From positions 310,001 to 374,000 of the forward strand of contig CAVXQD010000002.1 of the NCBI GenBank assembly GCA_963763885.1: DNA of 64,000 nt, in the 5' to 3' direction. Made by a program: the position numbers and the translations under genes. The notes beneath the pieces are model-generated. The model was given only the letters and a program-made list of their open reading frames with translations. It made no database searches and was not told the origin of the DNA. How positions within the stretch are numbered: position 1 is the stretch's first letter; each line of letters begins with the position of its first letter. This document shows, one piece after another, positions 33,027 to 42,491 of this stretch. The stretch comes from JANNBN01 sp963763885. Its GTDB lineage: Bacteria; Actinomycetota; Acidimicrobiia; Acidimicrobiales; JANYDT01.

Positions 33027-34898
33027 ATGGGTGTACTTATCGATGCTGCTGGCGTCACCGTGAAGCGACCTGATCGAGCGTTATTCGACAACCTTTCCGT
33101 CACCATTTCCGGTGGAGAGCGCTGGGGGGTCGTCGGCATCAACGGAACCGGCAAAACAACACTGCTGCGCGTTCTTGCCGGGACACAGGAACCTGATTCC
33201 GGTGTGGTGCGCAGGGCTCGTGGCATTCGGGTCGGCGTGCTGGATCAGAACCCTGACCTCGGCAGCGGAACGGTCCTCGACGCCCTTGGCGATTCATGGG
33301 AAGCGGCTTCGGTTTTGGAGCGTCTTGGCATCGGTTCCTTGGGCGACGCCCCGGTCAACCGGCTGTCCGGCGGACAAGCAAAGCGAGCGGCCTTGGCGCG
33401 CAGCCTGGTGCTGGTCCCGGGCGACCACGACGACGACCTACTGATTCTGGACGAACCCACCAACCATTTGGACCTCGATGGCATTGAGTGGCTTGAGCAG
33501 CGCCTGTCCATGCAGAAGGGAGCGGTTGTGCTGGTAAGCCACGACCGTCACCTGTTGGACCGTGTTTGCGGCCGCATGCTGGAACTGGACCGCGGCACTG
33601 GGTTTGTGCACACCGGCGGCTACCAGTCCTTCCTCGATGGGCGTGCGGCACGAGAAGAGCGCGGCGCCGCGGAGGAATCAACCCGGCGCAACCTCGCTCG
33701 TCGAGAGTTGGAATGGTTGAGGCGCGGCGCTCCTGCCAGAACCAGCAAGTCAAAAGCGCGCATAGCTTCTGCAACCGCGCTTATTGAAACGCGTCCGCAA
33801 GATGCGGCTCGCTCGGCAACCATCGGATTTGGCGCCGCTACCGGCAGGTCTGGCGAGGGCCAAGGTCCGTCGGCCGGATCAGTGCAGGGCAGTTATCGCA
33901 ATGCATACGACGCAACCCTTGCTCCACGACTTGGGAACAAGGTGGTGGAGCTGCACAACGTGGGGCACCGCTACACGGCTGATGGTCCTTGGTTGTTTCG
34001 CAACTCCAGTCTCATCCTGGAGCCCGGAGCGCGGTATGGCATCGCAGGCGCCAACGGGTCCGGCAAGACCACTCTTCTCGACGTCATCGCCGGTCGGCTG
34101 AAGCCAGCCGAAGGGTCCGTTGAAGTAGGCCCAACCGTGCGAATTGGCTATTACAGCCAGTTGGGCCAAGAGCTTGATCCCAAGCAGCGTGTGCGGGACG
34201 CAGTTGCGGGGAAAGCACGTCCCGTCGGGTCCCCCGAGGACAAGAAGCTGATGGAGCAGTTCTGGTTTGCCAGTGACGCCCAGTTTGCGCCCATCGGCCT
34301 GCTCTCCGGCGGCGAGCGTCGCCGTCTTCAGTTGCTGCTGGTGCTTGCGGAGCGGCCAAACGTGCTGTTGCTCGACGAACCCACCAACGACCTCGACCTC
34401 GACACGTTGCGCGCTATCGAAGATTTCCTCGAAGACTGGCCGGGCACCGTGGTGGCAATCAGCCACGACCGTGCCTTCCTTGACCGGGTGGTTGAGGAAG
34501 TGATGCTTGTTGAAGATGAGCAGGCGGCCTTGGTGCCAGGCGGGTATGGCGGGTGGAGAGCTAGTCGCAACAAGAGCGGCTCTGGAGCCAACCGGATTGC
34601 CAAAGCGGTGGCCGTCAAAGCCACGCCGCTGCCAGCTGCAGAGAGCTCGTCCACGCCCGACGGTGCGGACGCCGAGGCACCGAAGCGCAAATCCAAGTCA
34701 ACGTCTGGGTTCAAACTCCGAGAACTCGAAAAAGAGATGGCCAAACTCGACCGTCGTCGTGCATCGCTTGAAGCCAACCTCGTAGCGGCCGGCAGTGACC
34801 ACGTGAAGCTTTCCGCCATCGGCGCAGACCTGGGTGTTGTCACCACCGCAATTGCCGCCTGCGAAGAGCAGTGGCTGGAGCTCGCCGCCGACGACTAA
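33027..34898 (+). CDS. ABC-F ATPase, Uup-like
   Basis: 623 residues. Two ABC domains: Walker A GINGTGKTT and GANGSGKTT, signatures LSGGQAKR and LSGGERRR, Walker B LILDEPTNHLD and LLLDEPTNDLD. The C-terminal 60 residues form a charged coiled coil (FKLRELEKEMAKLDRRRASLE) like the DNA/RNA-binding tail of Uup. ABC-F proteins act on ribosomes; Uup is also linked to transposon excision and branched DNA. It is a paralogue of the EttA at 3841-5538, distinguished by the tail. Third gene of the xthA operon, two bases after the thioesterase stop. Confidence 0.92.
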   Translation: MGVLIDAAGVTVKRPDRALFDNLSVTISGGERWGVVGINGTGKTTLLRVLAGTQEPDSGVVRRARGIRVGVLDQNPDLGSGTVLDALGDSWEAASVLERLGIGSLGDAPVNRLSGGQAKRAALARSLVLVPGDHDDDLLILDEPTNHLDLDGIEWLEQRLSMQKGAVVLVSHDRHLLDRVCGRMLELDRGTGFVHTGGYQSFLDGRAAREERGAAEESTRRNLARRELEWLRRGAPARTSKSKARIASATALIETRPQDAARSATIGFGAATGRSGEGQGPSAGSVQGSYRNAYDATLAPRLGNKVVELHNVGHRYTADGPWLFRNSSLILEPGARYGIAGANGSGKTTLLDVIAGRLKPAEGSVEVGPTVRIGYYSQLGQELDPKQRVRDAVAGKARPVGSPEDKKLMEQFWFASDAQFAPIGLLSGGERRRLQLLLVLAERPNVLLLDEPTNDLDLDTLRAIEDFLEDWPGTVVAISHDRAFLDRVVEEVMLVEDEQAALVPGGYGGWRASRNKSGSGANRIAKAVAVKATPLPAAESSSTPDGADAEAPKRKSKSTSGFKLRELEKEMAKLDRRRASLEANLVAAGSDHVKLSAIGADLGVVTTAIAACEEQWLELAADD

Positions 34899-34978
34899 CG
34901 ATCGACGGCTCCTGTCAGTCGACCACCGATCGAGGAATTACAAGGAATTACGGGCAAGTACGAGAATTACCCGGAGCG

Positions 34979-36099
34979 TTACTGCATCCATTCCCCAAGG
35001 GCATCGGCCATTGCTTCCAACTCGCCCGGAACGTCACCAACTGGCTGAAATGCGATCTCAGTAATACCCGCCGCTGATAGCTCGCGTGCTTTTGTCTGCA
35101 GTTGTTGGGCCGTGCCGGTGAGGGGAGACAGCGCCGCGGCCGCCGCTGGGGTCAATACTTGGCGGTCGATGGGGTTCATTGTGGTGAGGTGGCCGCGGTG
35201 CAATTCGAGATGACGGATCGGTTCAGGAATTGCTTCCACCAGCGCAACGAATTGGCCCGCACGTGTTCGGTAACGTCTCAAGACGGTCGTCGTGCTGCTC
35301 CAAGAAGGCGTGATAGGCAACGGCGGCTGGGGCTCCTGCGGCTTCGAAAACTCGACGCGACTCGATCGTTTCGCCGGGCCGGATCACTGTTCCGAATCCA
35401 AGCAAAGTCGCTGTTGGTATGTTCACGTAGGAAGCGTCGCCTCGTGGTCGGCTGGTGAAGATGCCCAGCCCCATATCGGCCGCTGTTCCGATGCCCCGGC
35501 GCTCAGGTCGCGCTGAACCTGGTGGGCGAAAGTTGTGACGGTCTCAACTCGTACGAACCGAATCGGTCTGACCAGAGGAGGTGGTTGGACTAATGGAAAG
35601 GAGCTTAGCGGAAATGAAAGTAAGGACCGTTCACTCCGAGCACCCACCGAACCTCGATGGGCCTGTGAGGAGCTTGTCCGGCACCGTGCAGCATCTCCAC
35701 CATTTTGTCCATCGACCAGGACTGTTTCGCCGCGAAGAAGCGCCTGAACCGTCTCGACGTTCGTTGGAATGTCGGCCCAACGAAGTGGCTTCTGGCCCAT
35801 TGCTCGACGGCCGGTAAAGCCGGTGCCTATCCGACGACCACTCGCTCTACTCCGACGAGGCTCACAAGATGTGCAATCGCCGACGCGGTCACCATGGGGT
35901 GCCGGAGCGACGGGATGAGGACGCCAGGTCCGATGATGATGCGATGCGTCTGCGTTGCTGCCAGTGCAAGCGTCATCCACACATCGAGTTGGAGCGCCGG
36001 AGTGTCGTAGACCCATGCGGTGTGATAACCGAGCTGTTCGGCCAACTTGATGTGTGCGGGTGTTTCGGGGACAGGTGGGAAAGCGCAGGAGACTCGCAT
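34979..36099 (-). pseudogene. Luciferase-like (LLM, F420-type) monooxygenase, multiply frameshifted
   Basis: Pieces of one protein appear in different frames in the right order. The N-terminal part (36099-35827) reads MRVSCAFPP and GYHTAWVYDT up to SLVGVERVVVG. It continues in another frame as GTGFTGRRAMG and WADIPTNVETVQALLRGE. A third frame gives MGLGIFTSRPRG (about 35474 leftward), and a fourth ends with AAGITEIAFQPVGD and ALGEWMQ (34979). This is the layout of F420-dependent LLM-class oxidoreductases. At least three frame changes are needed, and the stretch 35530-35640 is unrecognisable. True decay is likely, though the window has other suspicious single frameshifts. Confidence 0.8.
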
Positions 36100-36136
36100 G
36101 GGCCGGTTTTAGTCGACCGGCGAAGCAGTTGCTCTG

Positions 36137-36976
36137 TCAGCCCTCTGGGATGAGGCCGCGCTGCACGTCGGGCGGAATGTACGCGTCGAGCATCAGGCCG
36201 TAGTTCGGTCCTCCCCGAAGATGGTGGCCGCCGTCCACGCTGATGTTCTGGCCGGTGATCCACGTTGAGTCCGGACCCAATAAGAAGCAGGCCAACCCGG
36301 CGGTGTCCTGCACGGTTCCCACTCGCCCCAAGGGCATCTTCTCTTCGTAGTCGGCAAGCAGCGGCCCGCCCTTGGTGATGCTTCCGACAAGGTCGGTGTC
36401 CACCAAGCCTGGTCGGATGGAATTGACGCGGATCTGCGATGCCCCAAGTTCATCTGCAGACACCTGTACCAACATGTCGATTCCAGCCTTGGCCACGCAA
36501 TAGGCCGCCATCAAACGGTGTGTCTTGATACCTGCGATTGAAGACACCGCCACAATCGAACCGCCGCCGTTGCGTGCCATGACGGGCGCCACGTGCTTGA
36601 TGGTCAACAGAGTGCTGACCAGGTTCATATCGATTGTTGCTCTGAAGACTGCAAGGTCCATGGTCACGACCGGCCCGAGGCCGGCGGAGCCGCCTGCTGA
36701 TGCCAACACACCATCGATGCGTCCGTTGGCAGCGCATGCTGCTTGCACGACTCGCCGCACGTCTTCTTCGACGGTCATGTCTGCCGCAGCGACACTGACT
36801 GACGTACCGGTGGCTGCCACGGCGAGGATCTCTTGCGCTGCGGATTTCAGGCGGTCCTCGCTACGGCCACATATCGTGACGTGCGCTCCGTCGGCCGCCA
36901 ACCGTTTCGCTGCACCGAGGCCGATGCCACTGCCGCCTCCGGTGATCAACACGGACATTCCAGCAAGAGTGGTCAT
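36137..36976 (-). CDS. Short-chain dehydrogenase/reductase
   Basis: 279 residues of a classical SDR. TGGGSGIG cofactor loop, ADMTVEEDV, LASAGGSAG (NAG-like), catalytic Ser in VSSIAG and YCVAK. The Arg in ICGRSEDR after beta-2 suggests NADP(H). A TAGGCA hexamer (36988-36983) ends six bases before ATG 36976, a near match to the local -10 pattern. Next to the decayed luciferase-like gene on the same strand; no clear pathway. Confidence 0.92.
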   Translation of the reverse strand: MTTLAGMSVLITGGGSGIGLGAAKRLAADGAHVTICGRSEDRLKSAAQEILAVAATGTSVSVAAADMTVEEDVRRVVQAACAANGRIDGVLASAGGSAGLGPVVTMDLAVFRATIDMNLVSTLLTIKHVAPVMARNGGGSIVAVSSIAGIKTHRLMAAYCVAKAGIDMLVQVSADELGASQIRVNSIRPGLVDTDLVGSITKGGPLLADYEEKMPLGRVGTVQDTAGLACFLLGPDSTWITGQNISVDGGHHLRGGPNYGLMLDAYIPPDVQRGLIPEG

Positions 36977-37019
36977 CCGAAGTGCCTATCGGCTGACAGG
37001 GGCCCGATGCCAATGCGAA

Positions 37020-38414
37020 TCAGAAGATCAACTGCGCGTTGGTGCTCTCATCGATGTTGATGTTGAACGCAGTTTGCTGGTTCGAGATCGTTGCGGCGAT
37101 GAATCGGGATGTTGTGTTCCATCCACTCATCTGTACGTCGAATCGCAACTCCCCGTTCGGGAGGTAGACCGTTCCTTGGAGCGACGACCCAGGGTTGACG
37201 CGCAAGCCCATCTGTCCAATTGCGGACCGGTCGTAATAGAACAGTACGTTTGCATACGGTCCGGTCCGTTGCGCGCGAAGATTCACGATGCCCCCGTTGC
37301 GCACCATGAGCTTCTCGCCGCCGCCCATGAAGAAGAGCGTGACGCCGTCTGTTGCCGTAGCGGATGGGTGCATGAGCAGGCTGCCGCCGATGTTGAACGG
37401 CTGACCATCGTTGATGAACGTGTAGTTGCCCGGCATCAGGTAGATCGTCGCTCCGTTGCCGATTGTGTTGTACGGGCCGGAGTACGTGCCAGGGGTGAGG
37501 GTCTGACACGCGCAGTTCTGCAGAAACGTGTCGAACGACGCAGCGATTCCTGGTGCGGGTGGGTTGGGGAGATGGCGCAGCGGATCGTTCACCCAGGCGG
37601 AGTTTGGTTGCGCCGAGCCGTTGACATGGGGCGGCGGGCAGACAAATCCGACCGTGGCTGTGCACGATACGGTGCCAACTGCCCGCACGGCTGGGGTGGT
37701 GATCTGCGAGGGGTTCTGAATCAACGTGTTGCCGTTGCTGTGAGCACATCCGCTGACGCTCCAGGTCCCGATGCCGTTGAGGTCGAACGTGGCTGCACCT
37801 TGACCTGTTCGATTGGAGGCTGCGAGCGCGTAAATGCCGCACGAAGACTGTGGGGCTGGGCCCATGGTTATGGCCAGTTTTGCGGACCCGTTTGCTCGGA
37901 GCGGCGACGCCGTGAATGTTTGGCTGAACGTTCCTTTGACCAGCCGCGGAACCCAGACGCGAAACTCGGGCCGCTCTGGATCTCTGTCGTTGACGGCCAC
38001 GCAACCGGGCGCGTGTGGAGACACCGCCGTGTACAAGCGTTGTCCGGCTGGCAGCGCCTGGTCGGCCTGGATCACCGGATCAATGCACGCCGCGTATTGC
38101 GCGGCAGTCATATGTGAGTTGACCAGGAGGTAGCGGTGTGCGGTAGTGAACGCACTCGAACGGGCAGCGTCTCGGCGTGTCGGGTCGCTCACCGCTAGTT
38201 GCGACAGAGCTGCCCACGCCGAGCGGTAACCGGAAACCGCGGCGAATGTGCCGGCGTCCGCTGCGTTCTCGGTCAGCGCCCGCTGCTGGAAGGAGTTGGA
38301 CAGATCCACCGCGAACGCGCCGAACACCAGCAGCACCGACATCACAAGGGCCAAGAGCAACGCAATTGCGCCCTGCTCACGCTCCGCGGGATCGTGACGC
38401 TCGTCTGACCTCAT
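37020..38414 (-). CDS. TadG-like protein with N-terminal membrane anchor
   Basis: 464 residues. The N-terminus reads EREQGAIALLLALVMSVLLVFGAFAVDLSNSFQQR and then ALTENAADAGTFAA, the TadG/RsaG layout of a charged residue, a hydrophobic helix, then a segment typical of Flp-pilus accessory pseudopilins. The rest is an extracellular region with several Cys and an FLQNCACQTLTPGTYSG segment, probably beta-helical. ATG 38414 comes one base after the stop of the TadE-like gene upstream; ATG 38429 is possible. The secretion ATPase and platform genes of a Tad system are not in the window. Confidence 0.75.
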   Translation of the reverse strand: MRSDERHDPAEREQGAIALLLALVMSVLLVFGAFAVDLSNSFQQRALTENAADAGTFAAVSGYRSAWAALSQLAVSDPTRRDAARSSAFTTAHRYLLVNSHMTAAQYAACIDPVIQADQALPAGQRLYTAVSPHAPGCVAVNDRDPERPEFRVWVPRLVKGTFSQTFTASPLRANGSAKLAITMGPAPQSSCGIYALAASNRTGQGAATFDLNGIGTWSVSGCAHSNGNTLIQNPSQITTPAVRAVGTVSCTATVGFVCPPPHVNGSAQPNSAWVNDPLRHLPNPPAPGIAASFDTFLQNCACQTLTPGTYSGPYNTIGNGATIYLMPGNYTFINDGQPFNIGGSLLMHPSATATDGVTLFFMGGGEKLMVRNGGIVNLRAQRTGPYANVLFYYDRSAIGQMGLRVNPGSSLQGTVYLPNGELRFDVQMSGWNTTSRFIAATISNQQTAFNINIDESTNAQLIF

Positions 38415-38415
38415 G

Positions 38416-39013
38416 TCAGATGGTTCCATTTGCCTGTTCGCACGAGGTCCAATCAACGGTTGGCCCGTAACTGCCTTGATAGATGGTCGATGATGTGATC
38501 GGTGTGGAGGAGTCTGCGGGGATGACCATGCGGGCACGGAGGAGCCGTTGGTCATACATGCCACCCAAAAAGCCCGCTGCGGCTTGAGGTGCGGTACGCA
38601 ACACACACGACGATCGCTTCCGTGTGTTGAGGACCAGTGAGCGGGCTGATCTGGAGCCCGTTGGCGCCCACCTGCCCGGTGCGCACCTGTACCGAAAGCC
38701 TGGTGGTATTGAGTTGAAGTCCCCGCCCGAGGGCCACAACTCGACACACCGCCCACTGTGATCGGGCCACGTTACCCATTGCCCCAGTGGTAGCTCCGCA
38801 AACGGTGCTTGCGGTGGCCGGAACCCGCGCCGGCGAGTCCGTCGCGATCATCCGAATGCTCTCGCGCACCAATTGGCGCGTGCGATTGGCGTCGTCCATC
38901 ACGAAGCTTGTGTCGATGAGGCCCAACACCAACGAAACAAGCATCGACGCGATGAGCGAAAACTCGACTGCGGCGGCCCCACGTTCGTCCTTGCGCGAGG
39001 CGAAGCAACCCAT
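38416..39013 (-). pseudogene. TadE-like pseudopilin, frameshifted near 38585-38610
   Basis: The N-terminus reads DERGAAAVEFSLIASMLVSLVLGLIDTSF, a class TadE helix with the conserved Glu. The first frame runs through EAIVVCVAYRT and then meets a stop at 38552. The natural continuation, AAAGFLGGMYDQRLLRARMVIPADSST, is in the next frame and ends at 38416, one base before the ATG of the TadG-like gene. This operon fit shows the second frame is the true C-terminus. It is either a recent frameshift or a base-calling indel. Divergent from a second TadE-like gene at 39081. Confidence 0.8.
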
Positions 39014-39080
39014 ATCGGTGATCCATCGGCGATATTGAGCGGTCCCTAAAGTAATAATCCCCGTCGGTCGAAACACCTAT

Positions 39081-39695
39081 GTGGTCAGACGACAGCACCT
39101 TCGCTCCGGAGAGCGGGAAGGTGGGGCCGCCTCGGTCGAGTTCGCGCTCGTCGCGATGATCTTTTTCACGCTTGTGGTCGGGCTGATGGATCTGACGATG
39201 GCGTTGTTTTCCATGAATTCGGTCTCCACTGCGAGTCGCGACGGTGCGCGCGCTGCGGCAGCGTGGAAGGGAACCGACTTGAGCGCGACCAGTTCGTGTT
39301 CTCAGGCTTCGTCGATGTCGTTCGGTGCGGACGGGAATGCGGCCGAGGCACGGCGAATTCTCTGCTTCGCCGGTTCCCGGGTGTATCTCATCGGAGAGGA
39401 TCGTGTTCGGGTGCGGGTTCAGTTCGAAGACGCCGATGGGCTCCCGCTCGCGAAGGGTGTCTTGCAGCCTGCCCCCCAATCGACGTTCGTTGTTGTCTGT
39501 ACGCAAGTCCGCTATCGATCGATCAGCGGTCTCTTGGCACCGTTGCTGAACAGTCGAATCCAGGCGTCCAGCGCGCGGATGCGCCTGGAGGAGAGTCCCG
39601 CAGAACGTGATGCTTCCGGTGCCGTTGTGAACGCTCGGACCTTTGACATCGCGTCCGGCGGCCACCAGATGTTCGATTCAACGCGACCCTGCTGA
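39081..39695 (+). CDS. TadE-like pseudopilin
   Basis: 204 residues. GGAASVEFALVAMIFFTLVVGLMDLTMALF is the TadE hydrophobic segment (about 15-44), with the Glu at the start of the helix; it is followed by an extracellular domain with Cys residues (SSCSQ, RILCFAG, VVVCTQV). It is homologous in layout to the divergent frameshifted copy. Probably a minor pseudopilin for a Flp/Tad-type pilus whose core genes lie elsewhere. GTG 39081 is used. The C-terminal end lies 52 bases before the start of dinB. Confidence 0.8.
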   Translation: MVRRQHLRSGEREGGAASVEFALVAMIFFTLVVGLMDLTMALFSMNSVSTASRDGARAAAAWKGTDLSATSSCSQASSMSFGADGNAAEARRILCFAGSRVYLIGEDRVRVRVQFEDADGLPLAKGVLQPAPQSTFVVVCTQVRYRSISGLLAPLLNSRIQASSARMRLEESPAERDASGAVVNARTFDIASGGHQMFDSTRPC

Positions 39696-39712
39696 ACGTC
39701 TTGAATCCGGAC

Positions 39713-39741
39713 TAGACGAACGAACACCTGTTCGTTACAGT
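39713..39741 (+). promoter_or_regulatory. LexA-controlled dinB promoter
   Basis: CGAACACCTGTTCG (39721-39734) is an actinobacterial SOS box of the form CGAAC-N4-GTTCG, perfectly symmetric in its half-sites. A -35-like TAGACG (39713-39718) and -10 TACAGT (39736-39741) are 17 bases apart, and the box fills that spacer. GTG 39748 follows the -10 by six bases. LexA binding would block RNA polymerase directly. Confidence 0.88.
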
Positions 39742-39747
39742 GGGGCC

Positions 39748-40950
39748 GTGACGACGATGGCCGAACCCCCAGTGCGTACAATCATGCATGCAGACCTTGA
39801 CGCCTTCTATGCGTCGGTTGAGCAGCGAGACAACCCTGCGCTGCGCGGGAAACCTGTGTTGGTGGGCATGGGTGTCGTCACCGCGGCAAGCTACGAAGCT
39901 AAGCGCGCAGGGGTTCGGTGCCCCACCAGTGTCCGCGAGGCGAAGCGTCTCTGTCCCGATGCCATCGTGGTGCAAGCTCGTATGCACGCATATAGCGAGG
40001 CAAGCAAGGAGGTGTTCCGCATCTTTCGTGAGACGTCGCCCGAGGTGGAAGGGGTTTCTATTGACGAGGCCTTCATCGACGTCACCGGGCTTCGTCGCTT
40101 GGTGGGGGACGGGCCCAGCATTGCGAGAACCTTGCGTGCACGTGTTGCCGCTGAAGTGGGGCTCCCGCTCAGTGTTGGGGTGGCAAGCACCAAGCATCTG
40201 GCCAAGGTTGCAAGTGCAGCCGCCAAGCCAGATGGGCTAATCGTTGTTGAGCCCGGCGGCGAAGCTGCGTTCCTCCATCCGCTTCCGGTGGAAGTGCTGT
40301 GGGGTGTAGGCCCGGTGACGTCGGCCAAACTTCACGCCCGCGGGTTACATCGTGTGGCAGACCTCGCTGCGCTTGACGAGACGTTTCTGGTTGATGCGGT
40401 CGGCCGCGCTGCGGGTCATCACCTGTTTGCGCTTGCGAACAACCGTGACCCTCGTCGTGTGGACACGGGTCGCCGCCGCAGGTCTATTGGTTCGCAGAGC
40501 TCGTTTCCGCGAGGCGGACTCAATCGCGATGAATGCGATGCACTTCTGCTCAACGTGGTGGACCGTGTCTGCGCTCGAATGCGCAAGGCCGACCGGGTGG
40601 GTCGCACCGTTGTGCTGCGCCTGCGGTTTGGCGACTTCACCAACGCCACCCGCTCGCACACACTGGACGAAGCAACCAACACCACCGCTGCCATACTTGC
40701 CCCTGCTCAGTCGTTGTTCACGGGGATTTGGCCAGACGCTCGCACGAGGGGTCTGACGAGAATTGGTCTCTCCGTCACGGGCCTCAGTTCTGACGGTACG
40801 GTCCAACTTGCGTTGCCCTTCAAGGACGGAGAGTCTCTGGCGCTGGACTCAACGCTTGACGCAATCCAAGACCGGTTTGGGAAGTCGTCGGTAACGCGCG
40901 CATCCAACCTTGGCCGTCGTTTTCTTGAAGTGCCGATGTTGCCGGACTGA
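39748..40950 (+). CDS. dinB: DNA polymerase IV (Y-family)
   Basis: 400 residues. Catalytic motifs are MHADLDAFYASVEQ and VSIDEAFIDVTG (the SIDE motif), with KRAGVRCPTSVREAKRLCPD between. The helix-hairpin-helix is VLWGVGPVTSAKLHARGLHRVADL, and the little finger follows. No clear beta-clamp motif beyond the C-terminal QLALPF. It carries out error-prone translesion synthesis. GTG 39748 is chosen because it is six bases after the -10 in the LexA-controlled promoter; ATG 39757 is an alternative. Longer in-frame starts overlap the TadE-like gene. Confidence 0.95.
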   Translation: MTTMAEPPVRTIMHADLDAFYASVEQRDNPALRGKPVLVGMGVVTAASYEAKRAGVRCPTSVREAKRLCPDAIVVQARMHAYSEASKEVFRIFRETSPEVEGVSIDEAFIDVTGLRRLVGDGPSIARTLRARVAAEVGLPLSVGVASTKHLAKVASAAAKPDGLIVVEPGGEAAFLHPLPVEVLWGVGPVTSAKLHARGLHRVADLAALDETFLVDAVGRAAGHHLFALANNRDPRRVDTGRRRRSIGSQSSFPRGGLNRDECDALLLNVVDRVCARMRKADRVGRTVVLRLRFGDFTNATRSHTLDEATNTTAAILAPAQSLFTGIWPDARTRGLTRIGLSVTGLSSDGTVQLALPFKDGESLALDSTLDAIQDRFGKSSVTRASNLGRRFLEVPMLPD

Positions 40951-40970
40951 GTGAGTGTCCAAGTGAGCGT

Positions 40971-42461
40971 CTAACTCCCGCTGAGGTCTGACTCGGCGAC
41001 GCAACGAAGCGCCTGGGCCGCGATGGTCAGCGCAGGGTTCATGGCTGCCGACGAGGGGAAGAATCCAGCGTCCACTATCCACAGGTTTTCGATGTCGTGA
41101 GATCGACACCACGAGTCCACCACGCTGGTGGAACCTGAGGTGCCGGCCACCGTGGTGCCACACATGTGGCTGTTCATTGAAATGTCGAACCGTTGCGTAA
41201 ACACGTGTTGGTAACCGGCGGTACGGAGCAATCGCTTGGCCTTGGCAAGCAATCGAGCATGGTTCGCCGTGCCAAGCGCCTTACGAGTTATGACGATCCT
41301 TCCCGACGAATCGAGCGTCACGCGGTTATCCGGATGCGCAAAATCCTCCGCCATCACGAGCCATTCCACGCTGTGTTTGGCGATTCCATCGAGCAGCGTC
41401 AGCGGGACACGAGTGGCCCAACTCTTCATCATCACGCCCTGCACTTTGCCGATCAGTTGCAGCACTCCGAAAGGCTGTCCGTCGCCTTGATCGTGGTACC
41501 AGTCATTCACCGACAACGTCTTCTGGAACATTGCGTTGTTGGCTCGCTTGAGGTCGACCGCGGCAATATGGGCGTTGTTGTGCATCATGAAGTTACGTCC
41601 AACAAGGTCCGACGAGTTGGCCAGCGAGGAACGCAGCAGCAACGCAGCGGAGTTTGCTGATCCGGCGCTGAGCACAAACCGCTTGCCCGTTACGGTGACG
41701 GGGCCATCTTCGGTCTCCACCACCAGGTGATCCACGCGGCCGTTCACCTCGTGAATGCGTTGGACGATTGCGCCTTCCAGCAGCCGTACCTTGCCGGTGG
41801 CCAGAGCTGGGTTGAGCGCGCAAGTCTCGGCATCGCTCTTCGCACCCACCCGACACGGAAAGCCATCACACGTGGCGCATCGTATGCATGTTGATGGTTG
41901 CGGCTGCGAGTTGAGGTCGACTCCCATTGCATTGGCTGCCGGATTCACCCCTGCTACCCGCAACCGGTCAGCCATCGCCGCGATGTACGGCTCGTGGGTC
42001 AACGCTGGATGCGGGTACGGCCCACTTCGCCACGGCTCCGTTGGATCCTGGCCTGTGGTTCCATGCACGTTGTAGATGCGCTCGGCCTCCGCATAATACG
42101 GCTCCAAGTCCGCATAGCTGAAAGGCCAAGCTGGAGAAAATCCCTCAACGTGCTCGGTGGCGTCGAAGTCCCGCTCACGAAAACGAGGGAGGCTGGCGCC
42201 GTAGACCTTGGTGTTGCCGCCAACCACGTAGTGGACGCCAGGATGAAATGGTTTGCCGTGCCGATCCGTCCACGTGTCGGCCGGTTTGTAGCGACGGTCG
42301 ACGAAGACGGCGTGCGGTGACCAGTTCTCTGGTTCGCTCGGTAGGCGGTGGCCGCGCTCGATAACCAAAACATCGACGCCGCGTCGGGCTAAGGCAAGCG
42401 CAGTGGTGGACCCACCCATGCCTGAACCGATGATGACGACCTCGGCTGAATGCGCGTGCAC
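40971..42461 (-). CDS. GMC-family FAD oxidoreductase
   Basis: 496 residues. FAD-binding VVIIGSGMGGSTTALAL at the N-terminus, ERGHRLPSEPENW, VVGGNTKVYGAS, and the C-terminal GMC box SMNSHMCGTT plus AAMNPALTIAAQALR. A Cys-rich CIRCATCDGFPC in the middle is typical of cholesterol-oxidase-like or PQQ-independent alcohol/sugar dehydrogenase subgroups. It oxidises an alcohol group; the substrate is unknown. GTG 42461 lies 31 bases after the stop of the CoA-transferase gene on the same strand, so it probably belongs to that operon. Confidence 0.9.
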   Translation of the reverse strand: MHAHSAEVVIIGSGMGGSTTALALARRGVDVLVIERGHRLPSEPENWSPHAVFVDRRYKPADTWTDRHGKPFHPGVHYVVGGNTKVYGASLPRFRERDFDATEHVEGFSPAWPFSYADLEPYYAEAERIYNVHGTTGQDPTEPWRSGPYPHPALTHEPYIAAMADRLRVAGVNPAANAMGVDLNSQPQPSTCIRCATCDGFPCRVGAKSDAETCALNPALATGKVRLLEGAIVQRIHEVNGRVDHLVVETEDGPVTVTGKRFVLSAGSANSAALLLRSSLANSSDLVGRNFMMHNNAHIAAVDLKRANNAMFQKTLSVNDWYHDQGDGQPFGVLQLIGKVQGVMMKSWATRVPLTLLDGIAKHSVEWLVMAEDFAHPDNRVTLDSSGRIVITRKALGTANHARLLAKAKRLLRTAGYQHVFTQRFDISMNSHMCGTTVAGTSGSTSVVDSWCRSHDIENLWIVDAGFFPSSAAMNPALTIAAQALRCVAESDLSGS

Positions 42462-42491
42462 GACTATGTTCTTGGGGTTCAGTGAACGCGG

